From the NCBI GenBank assembly GCA_038744785.1, contig JBCDLX010000006.1, forward strand, positions 62,001-126,000: a DNA stretch of 64,000 nucleotides. Reading direction: 5' to 3'. The position numbers and the translations under genes are program-made. The notes under the pieces were generated by a model that worked only from the letters and a program-made list of their open reading frames with translations, was not told the DNA's origin and ran no database searches. Of this stretch, positions 17,702 through 27,056 are shown piece after piece. The stretch is from Ovoidimarina sp038744785. Lineage in GTDB: Bacteria > Pseudomonadota > Alphaproteobacteria > Rhodobacterales > Rhodobacteraceae. Each line of letters opens with the position of its first letter. Position 1 is the stretch's first letter.

Positions 17702-18178
17702 ATGACCTTCAGGGACGCCATAAAAGCCTGCTTTGGCAACTATGCAACCTTCACTGGCCGGGCGGCACGCCCGGAATACTGGTGGTTCGTCCTTTTCGTC
17801 ATACTTGGCGTGGTGGCGGCGGGCTTCGTTGATGCGGTCTTGTTTGGCGACATGCAAGTCGGCCCGGCCGCCGGATTGTTCCAACTTGTGACCCTTCTAC
17901 CGTTTCTGGCTGTCGGGTGGCGAAGGATGCAGGATACAGGGCGTCCCGGCTGGATGATCTTCCTTCCGATGATCGTTTCAGTTGCGTTCATTTTCCTCTC
18001 GGTCATGGGTTTCGCCAACGGCCCGGCGCCCAATTTCAATGGAAGTTCCGGGGGAGCCCGATTCGCGATACTTGGCGCGCTCCAATTCGTTGCATCGGTG
18101 TTGATCCTTTGGTGGCTGACCAGGCCGTCCGATCCCAGCGCAAACGCCTATGGCCCGAACCCAGCGGAGGTCCAATGA
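17702..18178 (+). CDS. DUF805 membrane protein, first copy
   Basis: A 158-residue integral membrane protein with four hydrophobic segments and the DUF805 hallmarks: ACFGNYATFTGRAARPEYWWF near the N-terminus and WRRMQDTGRPGW near 76. Function unknown. It overlaps the second DUF805 gene by four bases (ATGA); the two are tandem duplicates lying between sucD and sucA. Confidence 0.88.
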   Translation: MTFRDAIKACFGNYATFTGRAARPEYWWFVLFVILGVVAAGFVDAVLFGDMQVGPAAGLFQLVTLLPFLAVGWRRMQDTGRPGWMIFLPMIVSVAFIFLSVMGFANGPAPNFNGSSGGARFAILGALQFVASVLILWWLTRPSDPSANAYGPNPAEVQ

Positions 18179-18711
18179 CTTTCACAAACGCTGTTGCTAC
18201 ATGCTTCCGCAAGTACTTCACGTTTTCTGGGCGCGCGGCCCGGCCCGAGTACTGGTGGTTTATGTTGTTTGTCCTGATCGGCAACATCGCCGCAGGAATT
18301 CTCGATACTGTACTATTCGACACTGTGGTGCCGCCCACCGACGTCGCCGGGACCGACTCTGATCTGGACGCTAGGGATACCGGACCAATCGGCGCGGTCT
18401 TCGGTCTCGCCACGGTTATTCCGACACTTTCGGCAGGCTGGCGGCGGATGCACGATACCGGCCGATCTGGGCTTTTTCTATTCTACCCAACGATCGTGAT
18501 GATCGGCATCGGCATATTCGTAAGCCTTTTCGGCGGTGTCTCTGGCGCGCTCTTCGAAGGGCTGTTTGGCGCTGTAATGATTGCCGCACTGATCGTCTTT
18601 GCGATCTCACCGTTCCTGGTGATCTGGTGGCTCACACGGCCCTCGCAGTCCGGGCACAACGACTATGGGCCGCACCCGTCTCACCCATCGCATCCAGAAA
18701 TCTTCTCATGA
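18175..18711 (+). CDS. DUF805 membrane protein, second copy
   Basis: A 178-residue paralogue of the preceding protein, sharing FSGRAARPEYWWF and WRRMHDTGRSG at matching places, with a longer loop of acidic and threonine residues after the first membrane pair. ATG 18175 lies in the previous stop and gives alignment to the first copy; the open frame begins earlier but overlaps that gene. Function unknown; position in the TCA operon is conserved context only. Confidence 0.88.
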   Translation: MTFTNAVATCFRKYFTFSGRAARPEYWWFMLFVLIGNIAAGILDTVLFDTVVPPTDVAGTDSDLDARDTGPIGAVFGLATVIPTLSAGWRRMHDTGRSGLFLFYPTIVMIGIGIFVSLFGGVSGALFEGLFGAVMIAALIVFAISPFLVIWWLTRPSQSGHNDYGPHPSHPSHPEIFS

Positions 18712-18741
18712 CCTGCCAGCCCGCCCGAAGGGAGTGATCCA

Positions 18742-21714
18742 ATGACCGAGCAAAGCCCCAACGACGTCTTCCACGCCTCTTCTTTCCTGCAAGGGCACAA
18801 CGCGGAATACATCGAGCAGCTCTATGCCCGATACGCCAGCGACCCCAATGCCGTGGACGAAGCATGGCAACAGTTCTTTCGGTCGCTCGGCGACACCGAG
18901 GCCGAGGCAAAACGTGAAGCCGAGGGTCCAAGTTGGGCGCGCCCAGACTGGCCGCCACAGCCCAACGACGAGTTGACCCATGCGCTTGATGGCAACTGGG
19001 GTGATCTGGGGGCCGGTGTACAAGAAAAGGCCGCCAAGAAGATTAAGGACAAGGCGGTCGAAACAAGCGTTGCGGTCACGGACGATCAAATCAAGCGCGC
19101 CGTCCTGGACAGTATCCGTGCGCTTATGATCATCCGGGCCTACCGCATCCGGGGTCATCTGGTGGCCGATCTTGACCCGCTTGGCATGCGCGAAGTCACA
19201 CCGCACCCAGAGCTTGATCCGAAATCCTACGGGTTCGCTGAATCCGACATGGACCGGCCGATATTCATTGACAACGTCCTTGGCCTGACCATGGCCTCAA
19301 TGCGTGAGATCATCACGATCGTCAAACGCACTTACTGCGGCACGTTCGCGCTGCAGTACATGCATATTTCCAACCCCGAAGAGGCGGCATGGCTGAAAGA
19401 GCGAATCGAGGGGCTTGGCAAAGAGATCGCGTTTACCCGCGAGGGCCGGAAAGCGATCCTGAACAAACTTGTCGAGGCCGAGGGGTTCGAAAAATTCCTG
19501 CACGTCAAATACATGGGGACAAAGCGCTTTGGTCTGGACGGCGGTGAAGCGTTAGTCCCAGCGATGGAACAGATCATCAAGCGCGGCGGCAGCCTTGGCG
19601 TGCGCGACATTGTGATTGGTATGCCCCATCGCGGACGCCTGTCGGTGCTCGCAAATGTAATGCAAAAGCCCTACAAGGCGATCTTCAACGAATTCCAGGG
19701 TGGCAGTTTCAAGCCCGAAGATGTCGATGGATCTGGCGACGTCAAATACCACCTTGGAGCATCGGCCGACCGCGAGTTCGATGGCAACAATGTTCACCTG
19801 TCCCTGACGGCCAACCCATCACACCTTGAGGCGGTGAACCCGGTTGTGCTGGGCAAGGCCCGCGCCAAGCAGGATCAAAACAACGATCCAGAGCGCACGT
19901 CGGTACTGCCGATCCTTCTGCATGGCGACGCCGCCTTCGCCGGTCAGGGCGTCGTTGCCGAGTGCTTCGGTCTCTCGGGCCTGCGCGGGCACAAGACGGG
20001 CGGCACCATGCACCTTGTCGTGAACAATCAGATCGGGTTCACCACCGCCCCGCACTTCTCGCGCTCGTCGCCCTATCCAACGGACATCGCGCTGATGGTG
20101 GAAGCGCCGATTTTCCATGTGAACGGCGATGATCCCGAAGCGGTCGTTCACGCCGCGAAGGTCGCGACGGAGTTCCGTCAGAAGTTCCACAAGGATGTGG
20201 TTATCGACATCTTCTGCTACCGTCGCTTCGGCCACAATGAGGGGGACGAACCGATGTTCACCAACCCCTTGATGTACAAGCAGATTAAGAAGCACAAAAC
20301 CACGCTACAGCTTTACACCGAACGTCTGGTGATCGACGGGCTGATCCCCGAAGGCGAGATTGAGGATATGAAGGCGGCTTTTCAGGCACAGCTCAACGAA
20401 GAATTCGAGGCCGGAAAAGTGTTTCGCCCCAACAAAGCTGACTGGCTGGATGGCCGTTGGAGCCATCTCGACAAGCAAAGCGAACGCTACCAGCGTGGCG
20501 AAACCGCGATCTCCAAAGAGACGATGCAACAGGTCGGCGCTGCCCTGTCGCATGCACCCGACGGCTTTCCGCTGCACAAGACCGTGGCGCGGCTACTGGA
20601 AACCAAAGCGAAGATGTTTGAAACCGGCGAAGGCTTTGACTGGGCCACAGCCGAAGCGCTCGCGTTTGGGTCGCTTATGACCGAGGGCTACCCCGTTCGT
20701 CTGGCTGGACAGGATTCGACGCGCGGCACCTTCAGTCAGCGCCACTCTGGCCTTGTGAACCAAGAGACCGAGGACCGCTATTACCCGCTGAACAACATCC
20801 GCGAAGGGCAGGCGCGGTACGAAGTGATCGACTCGATGCTGTCGGAATATGCGGTTCTGGGGTTCGAGTACGGCTACTCGCTGGCCGAACCGAACGCTCT
20901 GACGCTTTGGGAAGCCCAGTTCGGCGATTTCGCCAACGGCGCGCAGATCATGTTCGACCAGTTCATCTCGTCAGGCGAACGCAAATGGCTCCGGATGTCA
21001 GGGCTCGTGATGCTTCTTCCCCACGGATACGAAGGTCAGGGCCCGGAACACTCGTCAGCGCGGCCCGAACGGTTCCTGCAGATGTGTGCCGAAGACAACT
21101 GGATCGTTGCAAACTGTACGACGCCTGCGAACTACTTCCACATCCTGCGCCGGCAGTTGCACCGCAGCTACCGCAAACCGCTCGTCCTGATGACGCCAAA
21201 GTCGCTTCTGCGTCACAAGATGGCGATCTCGAAGGCGGACGAATTTACCACCGGTTCCAGCTTTCACCGGGTGCTGTGGGACGATGCCCAGCAAGGCAAT
21301 TCCGAAACCAAGTTGAAGGCCGACGGCAAAATCAAGCGCGTGGTGATGTGTTCGGGCAAGGTCTATTACGACTTGCTCGAAGAACGCGACGCCCGCGGGA
21401 TCGACGACGTTTACCTAATGCGGATCGAACAGTTCTATCCGTTCCCGGCCCTGTCGATGGTCAAGGAGATGGAACGTTTTTCCAACGCCGATGTCGTCTG
21501 GTGCCAGGAAGAGCCCAAGAACCAGGGCGGTTGGACGTTTATGGAACCAAACATCGAATGGGTTCTGACCCGCATCAAGGCCAAGCACACAAGACCGATC
21601 TACGCCGGCCGACCCGCCGCTGCGTCGCCCGCCACGGGTCTTGCCTCGGCCCACAAAGCACAGCAAGCGCAGCTCGTTGATGATGCGCTGACCATCAAAG
21701 GGAAGAAGAAATGA
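18742..21714 (+). CDS. sucA: 2-oxoglutarate dehydrogenase E1 component
   Basis: A 990-residue thiamine-diphosphate enzyme that decarboxylates 2-oxoglutarate and succinylates the lipoyl arms of E2. An N-terminal E2-binding helix (FLQGHNAEYIEQLY), TKRFGLDGGEALVP, GMPHRGRLSVL, and the ThDP region HGDAAFAGQGVVAE...NNQIGFTT are visible. A GAAGGGAGTG ribosome site precedes ATG 18742. It overlaps sucB by four bases (ATGA). Confidence 0.98.
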   Translation: MTEQSPNDVFHASSFLQGHNAEYIEQLYARYASDPNAVDEAWQQFFRSLGDTEAEAKREAEGPSWARPDWPPQPNDELTHALDGNWGDLGAGVQEKAAKKIKDKAVETSVAVTDDQIKRAVLDSIRALMIIRAYRIRGHLVADLDPLGMREVTPHPELDPKSYGFAESDMDRPIFIDNVLGLTMASMREIITIVKRTYCGTFALQYMHISNPEEAAWLKERIEGLGKEIAFTREGRKAILNKLVEAEGFEKFLHVKYMGTKRFGLDGGEALVPAMEQIIKRGGSLGVRDIVIGMPHRGRLSVLANVMQKPYKAIFNEFQGGSFKPEDVDGSGDVKYHLGASADREFDGNNVHLSLTANPSHLEAVNPVVLGKARAKQDQNNDPERTSVLPILLHGDAAFAGQGVVAECFGLSGLRGHKTGGTMHLVVNNQIGFTTAPHFSRSSPYPTDIALMVEAPIFHVNGDDPEAVVHAAKVATEFRQKFHKDVVIDIFCYRRFGHNEGDEPMFTNPLMYKQIKKHKTTLQLYTERLVIDGLIPEGEIEDMKAAFQAQLNEEFEAGKVFRPNKADWLDGRWSHLDKQSERYQRGETAISKETMQQVGAALSHAPDGFPLHKTVARLLETKAKMFETGEGFDWATAEALAFGSLMTEGYPVRLAGQDSTRGTFSQRHSGLVNQETEDRYYPLNNIREGQARYEVIDSMLSEYAVLGFEYGYSLAEPNALTLWEAQFGDFANGAQIMFDQFISSGERKWLRMSGLVMLLPHGYEGQGPEHSSARPERFLQMCAEDNWIVANCTTPANYFHILRRQLHRSYRKPLVLMTPKSLLRHKMAISKADEFTTGSSFHRVLWDDAQQGNSETKLKADGKIKRVVMCSGKVYYDLLEERDARGIDDVYLMRIEQFYPFPALSMVKEMERFSNADVVWCQEEPKNQGGWTFMEPNIEWVLTRIKAKHTRPIYAGRPAAASPATGLASAHKAQQAQLVDDALTIKGKKK

Positions 21715-23237
21715 GTACCGAAGTCCGCGTTCCCACCCTGGGCGAAAGCGTCACCGAAGCGACGGTTGCCACCTGGTTCAAGCAACCGGGTGACAGCGTC
21801 GCCGCGGACGAGATGCTGTGCGAACTGGAAACCGATAAGGTGACTGTCGAGGTCCCGGCACCCGCAGCCGGAACGCTTGGCGACATCGTTGCCAAAGAAG
21901 GCGACACAGTCGGCGTCGATGCTCTTCTTGCAACGATCACCGAAGGCGCAGGCGCGGTAGCAACCCCCGCCGAAGCGCCCGCCGCCACTGCCAAGGCCGA
22001 AACTGCCGCTCAAGGTGGTGAAGCCGTCGACGTGATGGTCCCGGCGTTGGGCGAAAGCGTGACCGAGGCAACCGTGTCGACCTGGTTCAAGGCTGTGGGT
22101 GATACGGTCGCAGCGGATGAGATGCTTTGTGAACTGGAAACCGACAAGGTTTCCGTCGAAGTGCCCGCGCCCGCCGCCGGGACACTGACAGAGCTTCTCG
22201 CCAAAGAAGGCGACACAGTTGAAGCGGGCGGTAAACTTGCGGTCATGACCACGGGCGCAGGCGCGGCCCCTGCGGCAACCTCGTCGGGTCCTGTAGAGCA
22301 CCAGGAAGCGCAACGGCCCGCAGTCTCCGGCATAGACGTGGAAAACGCACCTTCCGCCAACAAGATGATGGCTGAAAAAGGCCTCTCCCCCGATCAGGTT
22401 GCCGGCAGCGGACGCGATGGTCGGATCATGAAAGAGGACGTTCAAAAAGCGCTTCAGGCCCCTGCTGCCGCGCCAGCGCCTGCACCTGCACCAACTCCGG
22501 CACAGGCGCCGCGCGCGCCGGTTGCCGCCGAGGACGAGGCCCGCGAGGAACGGGTCAAGATGACCCGTCTGCGCCAGACCATCGCCCGCCGCCTGAAAGA
22601 CGCACAGAACTCTGCGGCGATGCTGACCACCTACAACGAGGTCGACATGTCGGCGGTCATGGCGCTGCGGAACGAATACAAGGACCTGTTTGAGAAGAAG
22701 CACGGTGTGCGGCTTGGCTTCATGTCCTTTTTCACCCAGGCCTGCTGCCACGCGCTGAAGGAAGTGCCCGAGGTCAACGCCGAAATCGACGGGACCGACA
22801 TCGTTTACAAGAACTTCGTTCACATGGGCATCGCTGCGGGCACGCCCACGGGGCTTGTGGTCCCGGTGATCCGGGACGCGGACGCGATGTCTTTTGCCGC
22901 GATCGAAAAGGCGATCGCAGAGAAGGGCAAACGCGCGCGCGACGGCACACTATCAATGGCCGAGTTGCAGGGAGGGACGTTCACGATCTCGAACGGTGGG
23001 GTCTATGGCTCTCTCATGTCCTCACCTATCCTGAATCCGCCGCAATCGGGGATTCTAGGAATGCACAAGATCCAGGACCGCCCGATGGTCGTCGGCGGCG
23101 AGATCGTGATCCGCCCGATGATGTATCTGGCGCTGAGCTACGATCACCGGATCGTCGACGGCAAAGGCGCGGTGACATTCCTTGTCCGTGTGAAGGAGGC
23201 GCTGGAAGATCCAAGGCGTCTGTTGATGGACCTCTGA
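21711..23237 (+). CDS. sucB: 2-oxoglutarate dehydrogenase E2, dihydrolipoyl succinyltransferase with two lipoyl domains
   Basis: A 508-residue E2 core enzyme. Two lipoyl domains are present, with lipoylation lysines Lys43 and Lys146, each in CELETDKV. A peripheral-subunit-binding domain lies about 218-256, joined by an alanine/proline-rich hinge, and the catalytic domain ends with SYDHRIVDGKGAV carrying the active-site histidine and aspartate. Most E2o proteins, such as E. coli SucB, carry one lipoyl domain. Following lpd supplies E3 after a MAPEG gene. Confidence 0.97.
   Translation: MSTEVRVPTLGESVTEATVATWFKQPGDSVAADEMLCELETDKVTVEVPAPAAGTLGDIVAKEGDTVGVDALLATITEGAGAVATPAEAPAATAKAETAAQGGEAVDVMVPALGESVTEATVSTWFKAVGDTVAADEMLCELETDKVSVEVPAPAAGTLTELLAKEGDTVEAGGKLAVMTTGAGAAPAATSSGPVEHQEAQRPAVSGIDVENAPSANKMMAEKGLSPDQVAGSGRDGRIMKEDVQKALQAPAAAPAPAPAPTPAQAPRAPVAAEDEAREERVKMTRLRQTIARRLKDAQNSAAMLTTYNEVDMSAVMALRNEYKDLFEKKHGVRLGFMSFFTQACCHALKEVPEVNAEIDGTDIVYKNFVHMGIAAGTPTGLVVPVIRDADAMSFAAIEKAIAEKGKRARDGTLSMAELQGGTFTISNGGVYGSLMSSPILNPPQSGILGMHKIQDRPMVVGGEIVIRPMMYLALSYDHRIVDGKGAVTFLVRVKEALEDPRRLLMDL
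21714..22260 (+). repeat. Internal duplication encoding two lipoyl domains of sucB
   Basis: The segment around 21714-21945 is repeated around 22023-22254 with an offset of 309 bases (103 codons). For example the 40 bases from 21801 and from 22110 differ at only a few, mostly third-codon, positions. The protein repeats are more than three-quarters identical over about 75 residues, pointing to in-gene duplication kept similar by selection or gene conversion. Confidence 0.85.
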
Positions 23238-23252
23238 CACCGAGGGAAACAC

Positions 23253-23360
23253 GCCCCAGGTCTGACCCGGGGCCTCAACACATGGGCGATGATGCGACAC
23301 AGATCTCTATTCCCGCCCCGCCGCAGGCCGGGTATGCCCGCACCGCGCCCTCGGGGCGGG
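23253..23360 (+). terminator. Structured intergenic region after sucB with two stem-loops
   Basis: The 225 bases between sucB and the MAPEG gene hold no gene. GCCCC-A-GGT/ACC-C-GGGGC forms a compact hairpin (23253-23273). CCCGCCCCG (23312-23320) and CGGGGCGGG (23352-23360) form a perfect 9-bp stem enclosing a smaller CGGG/CCCG hairpin. These may attenuate or process the transcript before lpd. No long T-run follows. Confidence 0.5.
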
Positions 23361-23462
23361 GATTCTGCCCACCCCGCGACACGGTCTGCCCTCGACGCTT
23401 CGACGCGACAGCCAGGCAATCGAACAAGTGACAACCAAGCCCTCATCTGGGATACCTGACCC

Positions 23463-23852
23463 ATGCTCGCCTCAGAACTCTCCATCCTCGCAATCTACGG
23501 CCTGATCGTTGCGATCACGCTTCTTCTTCAGGCCACCGGTGCCCTCTTACAACTCGACATGGGCTACCTTCTGTCCAGCCGGGACGAAGGCCGCACGGTC
23601 ACCGGCATGGCCGCCCGCACCGAACGGGCGCTGTCAAACTCTGTCACCGCGATGGCGCTGTTTGCGCCCGCCATCTTGATCCTTGCCGTGAAAGACGCCT
23701 TCAGCGCCCAATCGCTTCTGGCCGCGCAGGTGTTTCTAGCGGCACGGGTCATCTACCTGCCGTCGTATGTGTTCGGCATTATCGGCATCCGAAGTCTTGC
23801 TTGGACGGTTGGTTTCTTTGCGACCATCGTCCTTTACTTCCTTGCGCTTTAA
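23463..23852 (+). CDS. MAPEG family membrane protein
   Basis: A 129-residue protein with four membrane helices and the MAPEG pattern: an early Gln-rich helix, then RTERALSNSVTAMALFAPA with the conserved glutamate/arginine/asparagine, and a YLPSYVFG helix start. MAPEG proteins include glutathione transferases and eicosanoid enzymes in animals; bacterial short members are mostly uncharacterised. It lies between sucB and lpd. Confidence 0.85.
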   Translation: MLASELSILAIYGLIVAITLLLQATGALLQLDMGYLLSSRDEGRTVTGMAARTERALSNSVTAMALFAPAILILAVKDAFSAQSLLAAQVFLAARVIYLPSYVFGIIGIRSLAWTVGFFATIVLYFLAL

Positions 23853-23937
23853 GGACCGCCAAAGCCCGGACGCCTGGGCTTCCATACCGCAAGGGGCCGC
23901 CCGCCCCGGCACGTTTGAGTAAGAAGGAACCATACCC

Positions 23938-25326
23938 ATGGCCAGCTACGACGTTATTGTAATCGGGTCGGGCCCAGGCGGTTACGTATGCGCGATCCGA
24001 TGTGCACAGCTTGGGCTTAAGACAGCCTGCGTCGAAGGGCGCGAAACGCTGGGCGGTACGTGCCTGAACGTTGGCTGCATCCCGTCGAAGGCGCTGTTAC
24101 ATGCCACGCACATGCTGCACGAAAGCCACGAGAATTTTGACAAGATGGGGCTAACAGGCGCGGCGCCAAAGGTCGATTGGAAGAAGATGCTGGCCTACAA
24201 GACCGACGTCATCGGTCAGAACACCAAGGGCATCGAGTTCCTGTTCAAGAAGAACAAGGTTGATTGGCTGAAAGGATGGGGATCCATACCCGCACCCGGC
24301 AAGGTCAAGGTCGGGGGCGAGGTGCACGAAGCGAAGAACATCGTGGTCGCCACAGGTTCCGAGTCCGCTTCGCTGCCGGGCGTCGAGGTTGATGAAAAGA
24401 CCGTGGTAAGCTCGACCGGTGCGCTGGAGCTTGGCAAGATCCCGAAGAAGATGGTGGTGATCGGCGCGGGCGTGATCGGGCTGGAAATGGGATCGGTTTA
24501 TGCGCGGCTGGGTGCCGAGGTGACTGTGATCGAGTTTCTCGACCAGATCACACCGGGCATGGATGGCGAGGTGCAGAAGACATTTCAGCGCATCCTGAAG
24601 AAACAGGGCTTGTCCTTCATCATGGGGGCCGCCGTGCAAGGCGTCGATGTGCTCAAGACCAAGGCAAAGGTTGCCTACAAGCTTCGGAAAGACGACAGCG
24701 AACACGTGATCGACGCCGACACGGTTTTGGTCGCCACGGGTCGGCGGGCTTACACGGACGGGTTGGGGCTTGCGGAACTTGGGGTCGAGACGACCGACCG
24801 CGGTGTCATCAAGACCGGGGATCATTGGAACACAAACGTTCCGGGCGTGTATGCGATTGGGGACTGTATCGACGGACCGATGCTTGCCCACAAGGCCGAA
24901 GACGAAGGGATGGCCGTCGCCGAAACCATCGCAGGCCAGAAGGGGCATGTGAACTACGGCGTTATTCCCGGGGTCATCTACACCCATCCCGAGGTTGCGA
25001 CCATCGGCAAGACCGAAGAGGCGCTGAAAGAGGCCGGCCGCAACTACAAGGTCGGCAAGTTCAGCTTCATGGGCAACGGACGCGCGAAGGCCAATTTCGC
25101 CGCAGACGGGTTCGTCAAGATCCTGGCCGATGCCGAAACCGATCGCATTCTGGGGGCCCATATCATTGGACCGATGGTGGGCGATCTGATCCATGAGGTC
25201 TGCGTTGCAATGGAATTTGGCGCCGCCGCCGAAGACCTAGCCCGGACCTGCCATGCGCATCCGACCTATTCCGAAGCTGTGCGCGAAGCCGCGCTTGCCT
25301 GCGGCGATGGACCGATCCACTCGTAA
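23938..25326 (+). CDS. lpd: Dihydrolipoyl dehydrogenase (E3)
   Basis: A 462-residue flavoprotein that reoxidises the lipoyl groups of E2 with NAD. The FAD fold GSGPGGY is at residues 11-17, the redox disulfide is Cys42 and Cys47 in GGTCLNVGC, the NAD fold is GAGVIGLEMGS, and the C-terminal HAHPTYSE carries the active-site histidine. AAGAAGGAACC is the ribosome site. It ends overlapping the start of a small membrane protein gene. Confidence 0.97.
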   Translation: MASYDVIVIGSGPGGYVCAIRCAQLGLKTACVEGRETLGGTCLNVGCIPSKALLHATHMLHESHENFDKMGLTGAAPKVDWKKMLAYKTDVIGQNTKGIEFLFKKNKVDWLKGWGSIPAPGKVKVGGEVHEAKNIVVATGSESASLPGVEVDEKTVVSSTGALELGKIPKKMVVIGAGVIGLEMGSVYARLGAEVTVIEFLDQITPGMDGEVQKTFQRILKKQGLSFIMGAAVQGVDVLKTKAKVAYKLRKDDSEHVIDADTVLVATGRRAYTDGLGLAELGVETTDRGVIKTGDHWNTNVPGVYAIGDCIDGPMLAHKAEDEGMAVAETIAGQKGHVNYGVIPGVIYTHPEVATIGKTEEALKEAGRNYKVGKFSFMGNGRAKANFAADGFVKILADAETDRILGAHIIGPMVGDLIHEVCVAMEFGAAAEDLARTCHAHPTYSEAVREAALACGDGPIHS

Positions 25327-25741
25327 CCAGGCGATCAGGGGCGTTGCAGGGAACCTGGCGGCGCTGACCATCGCAACCGTCACGCTTTACGTGGCGATGC
25401 TGATGGGCATCCGCTGGGCCGCATTCGGGCTGATCACGATCGGTGTGTTCATTACAGGGTACACGCTTAGCTATTGTTTGCTTTGGCTTGGGCTTCGGGG
25501 CCGTGCCCTGAGAGTTGCGGCATTCCTGACGGCACCGCTTTGGCTTCTTGCCGGTGGGATCGTTGCCCTTGCGGCCTACGACACGCCGGTCCGCTGCGGA
25601 CCTGCATTTGGCGAACAGCCCTTTGCCGAGGTCGCGGGCGCCCAGCTTGATGAGGCTTGGGGGCGCGGGCTGGGCGATCTTTGCCTTCCGAAGGGGAAAG
25701 ACGTTGCAGCAACGCTTCTTGCCCGTCTGCAACGCGGGTGA
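25307..25741 (+). CDS. Small membrane protein downstream of lpd, unknown function
   Basis: A 144-residue protein with three hydrophobic segments (about 15-35, 38-60 and 68-92) and a soluble C-terminal tail containing two cysteines and many acidic residues. The chosen ATG 25307 overlaps the lpd stop by 20 bases; the open frame begins at 25253, but the extra residues are arginine/proline-rich shadow sequence of lpd. No family recognised. Likely the last gene of the TCA run. Confidence 0.6.
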   Translation: MDRSTRNQAIRGVAGNLAALTIATVTLYVAMLMGIRWAAFGLITIGVFITGYTLSYCLLWLGLRGRALRVAAFLTAPLWLLAGGIVALAAYDTPVRCGPAFGEQPFAEVAGAQLDEAWGRGLGDLCLPKGKDVAATLLARLQRG

Positions 25742-25861
25742 GGTCCTCAACCACGCTTGACCGCGATTCGCCCCTGTCCCACAGTCCTCCAAACAGGCTT
25801 GCACCGGGCGAAAAAGGCGGTAACGTCGCTTTCCCGGCATCACGGACAGGGTTAGAGGGTC

Positions 25862-26980
25862 ATGAAATTCTCGATCGAACGCGCGGCGCTTTTGCGGGCG
25901 GTGGCTCAGGCACAGTCAGTGGTCGAACGCCGGAACACGATCCCAATTCTTGCAAACGTTCTGATCGAAGCAGACGGTGACACGGTCACCTTCCGTGCAA
26001 CAGACCTTGATATAGAGGTCGTGGACAAGGCGTCGGCACAGGTCGAACGTGCGGGGGCCACGACGGTGCCCGCCGTGACGCTTCACGAAATCGTCCGCAA
26101 GCTTCCTGACGGCGCGCTTGTTACAGTGTCCGATGACGGGTCTTCGGGCCGGATGACGGTCGAAGCGGGCCGGTCAAACTTTACGCTGGCCACTTTGCCG
26201 CGCGAGGATTTCCCGGTCATGACGACGACCGAGTACAGCGCGAATTTTTCGGCCCCTGCCCCCCTTCTACGGCGCTTGTTCGATAAGTCGAAATTCGCGA
26301 TCTCGACCGAAGAAACGCGATACTATCTGAATGGTGTCTACATGCATGTCGCCACGGGCGATGATGGCCAGGCCTTGCGCTGTGTGGCAACCGACGGGCA
26401 TCGCCTTGCGAGGATCGATGCCGATTTGCCGGACGGGGCAGAGACGATGCCCGGTGTCATCGTGCCGCGCAAGACAGTGGGTGAGCTGCGAAAGCTTCTG
26501 GACGATGACGACGCATCGATTGCGGTGTCGGTGTCCGAAACCAAGGTGCGCTTTGCCACGCCCGAGATCACCCTGACATCAAAGGTGATCGACGGCACGT
26601 TCCCCGATTACACACGGGTCATCCCACAGGCGAATGCGCGCAAGCTCGAAGTTGATGCATCAGAGTTCGCGAAAGCAGTGGACCGCGTGGCAACCGTGTC
26701 TTCAGAGCGGTCGCGCGCGGTGAAGATGTCGCTCGATGAAGACCGGCTGGTGCTGTCCGTCAATGCGCCCGACAGCGGTGCGGCGGAGGAGGAACTTGCC
26801 GTGGCGTACGGCGACGAACATCTCGAGATCGGGTTCAACGCCAAGTACCTTCTTGAGATTGCAAGCCAGGTCGATCGCGAGAATGCGGTGTTCTTGTTTA
26901 ATTCCGCGGGGGACCCAACCCTGATGCGGGAAGGTGGCGACACGTCGGCTGTCTACGTCGTCATGCCGATGCGCGTGTGA
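25862..26980 (+). CDS. dnaN: DNA polymerase III beta subunit (sliding clamp)
   Basis: A 372-residue clamp protein that tethers polymerase III to DNA. N-terminal MKFSIERAALL, three repeated clamp domains and the C-terminal YVVMPMRV are typical. Length equals the family norm. The AGAGGGTC site precedes ATG 25862. recF follows after 76 bases. dnaA, often next to dnaN, is not in the window. Confidence 0.97.
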   Translation: MKFSIERAALLRAVAQAQSVVERRNTIPILANVLIEADGDTVTFRATDLDIEVVDKASAQVERAGATTVPAVTLHEIVRKLPDGALVTVSDDGSSGRMTVEAGRSNFTLATLPREDFPVMTTTEYSANFSAPAPLLRRLFDKSKFAISTEETRYYLNGVYMHVATGDDGQALRCVATDGHRLARIDADLPDGAETMPGVIVPRKTVGELRKLLDDDDASIAVSVSETKVRFATPEITLTSKVIDGTFPDYTRVIPQANARKLEVDASEFAKAVDRVATVSSERSRAVKMSLDEDRLVLSVNAPDSGAAEEELAVAYGDEHLEIGFNAKYLLEIASQVDRENAVFLFNSAGDPTLMREGGDTSAVYVVMPMRV

Positions 26981-27056
26981 TCGGCGCGCACGTTACGTCA
27001 AATGAGTTTGCAGAACTGATCGGTGTCGGGCTTCGGGCCTACGCGAGGCGTATCCG

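Noticed and set aside
21600..22823. 407-codon minus-strand open frame antisense to sucB
   Set aside because: It lies wholly over a certain gene, has no family similarity or ribosome site, and is the usual shadow of GC-rich codon use.
24151..25194. 347-codon minus-strand open frame antisense to lpd
   Set aside because: Shadow of lpd codon use; composition is unlike a real protein.
25742..25861. Replication origin next to dnaN
   Set aside because: No dnaA gene in the window, and no cluster of DnaA boxes or AT-rich unwinding element was seen near dnaN, recF or gyrB.
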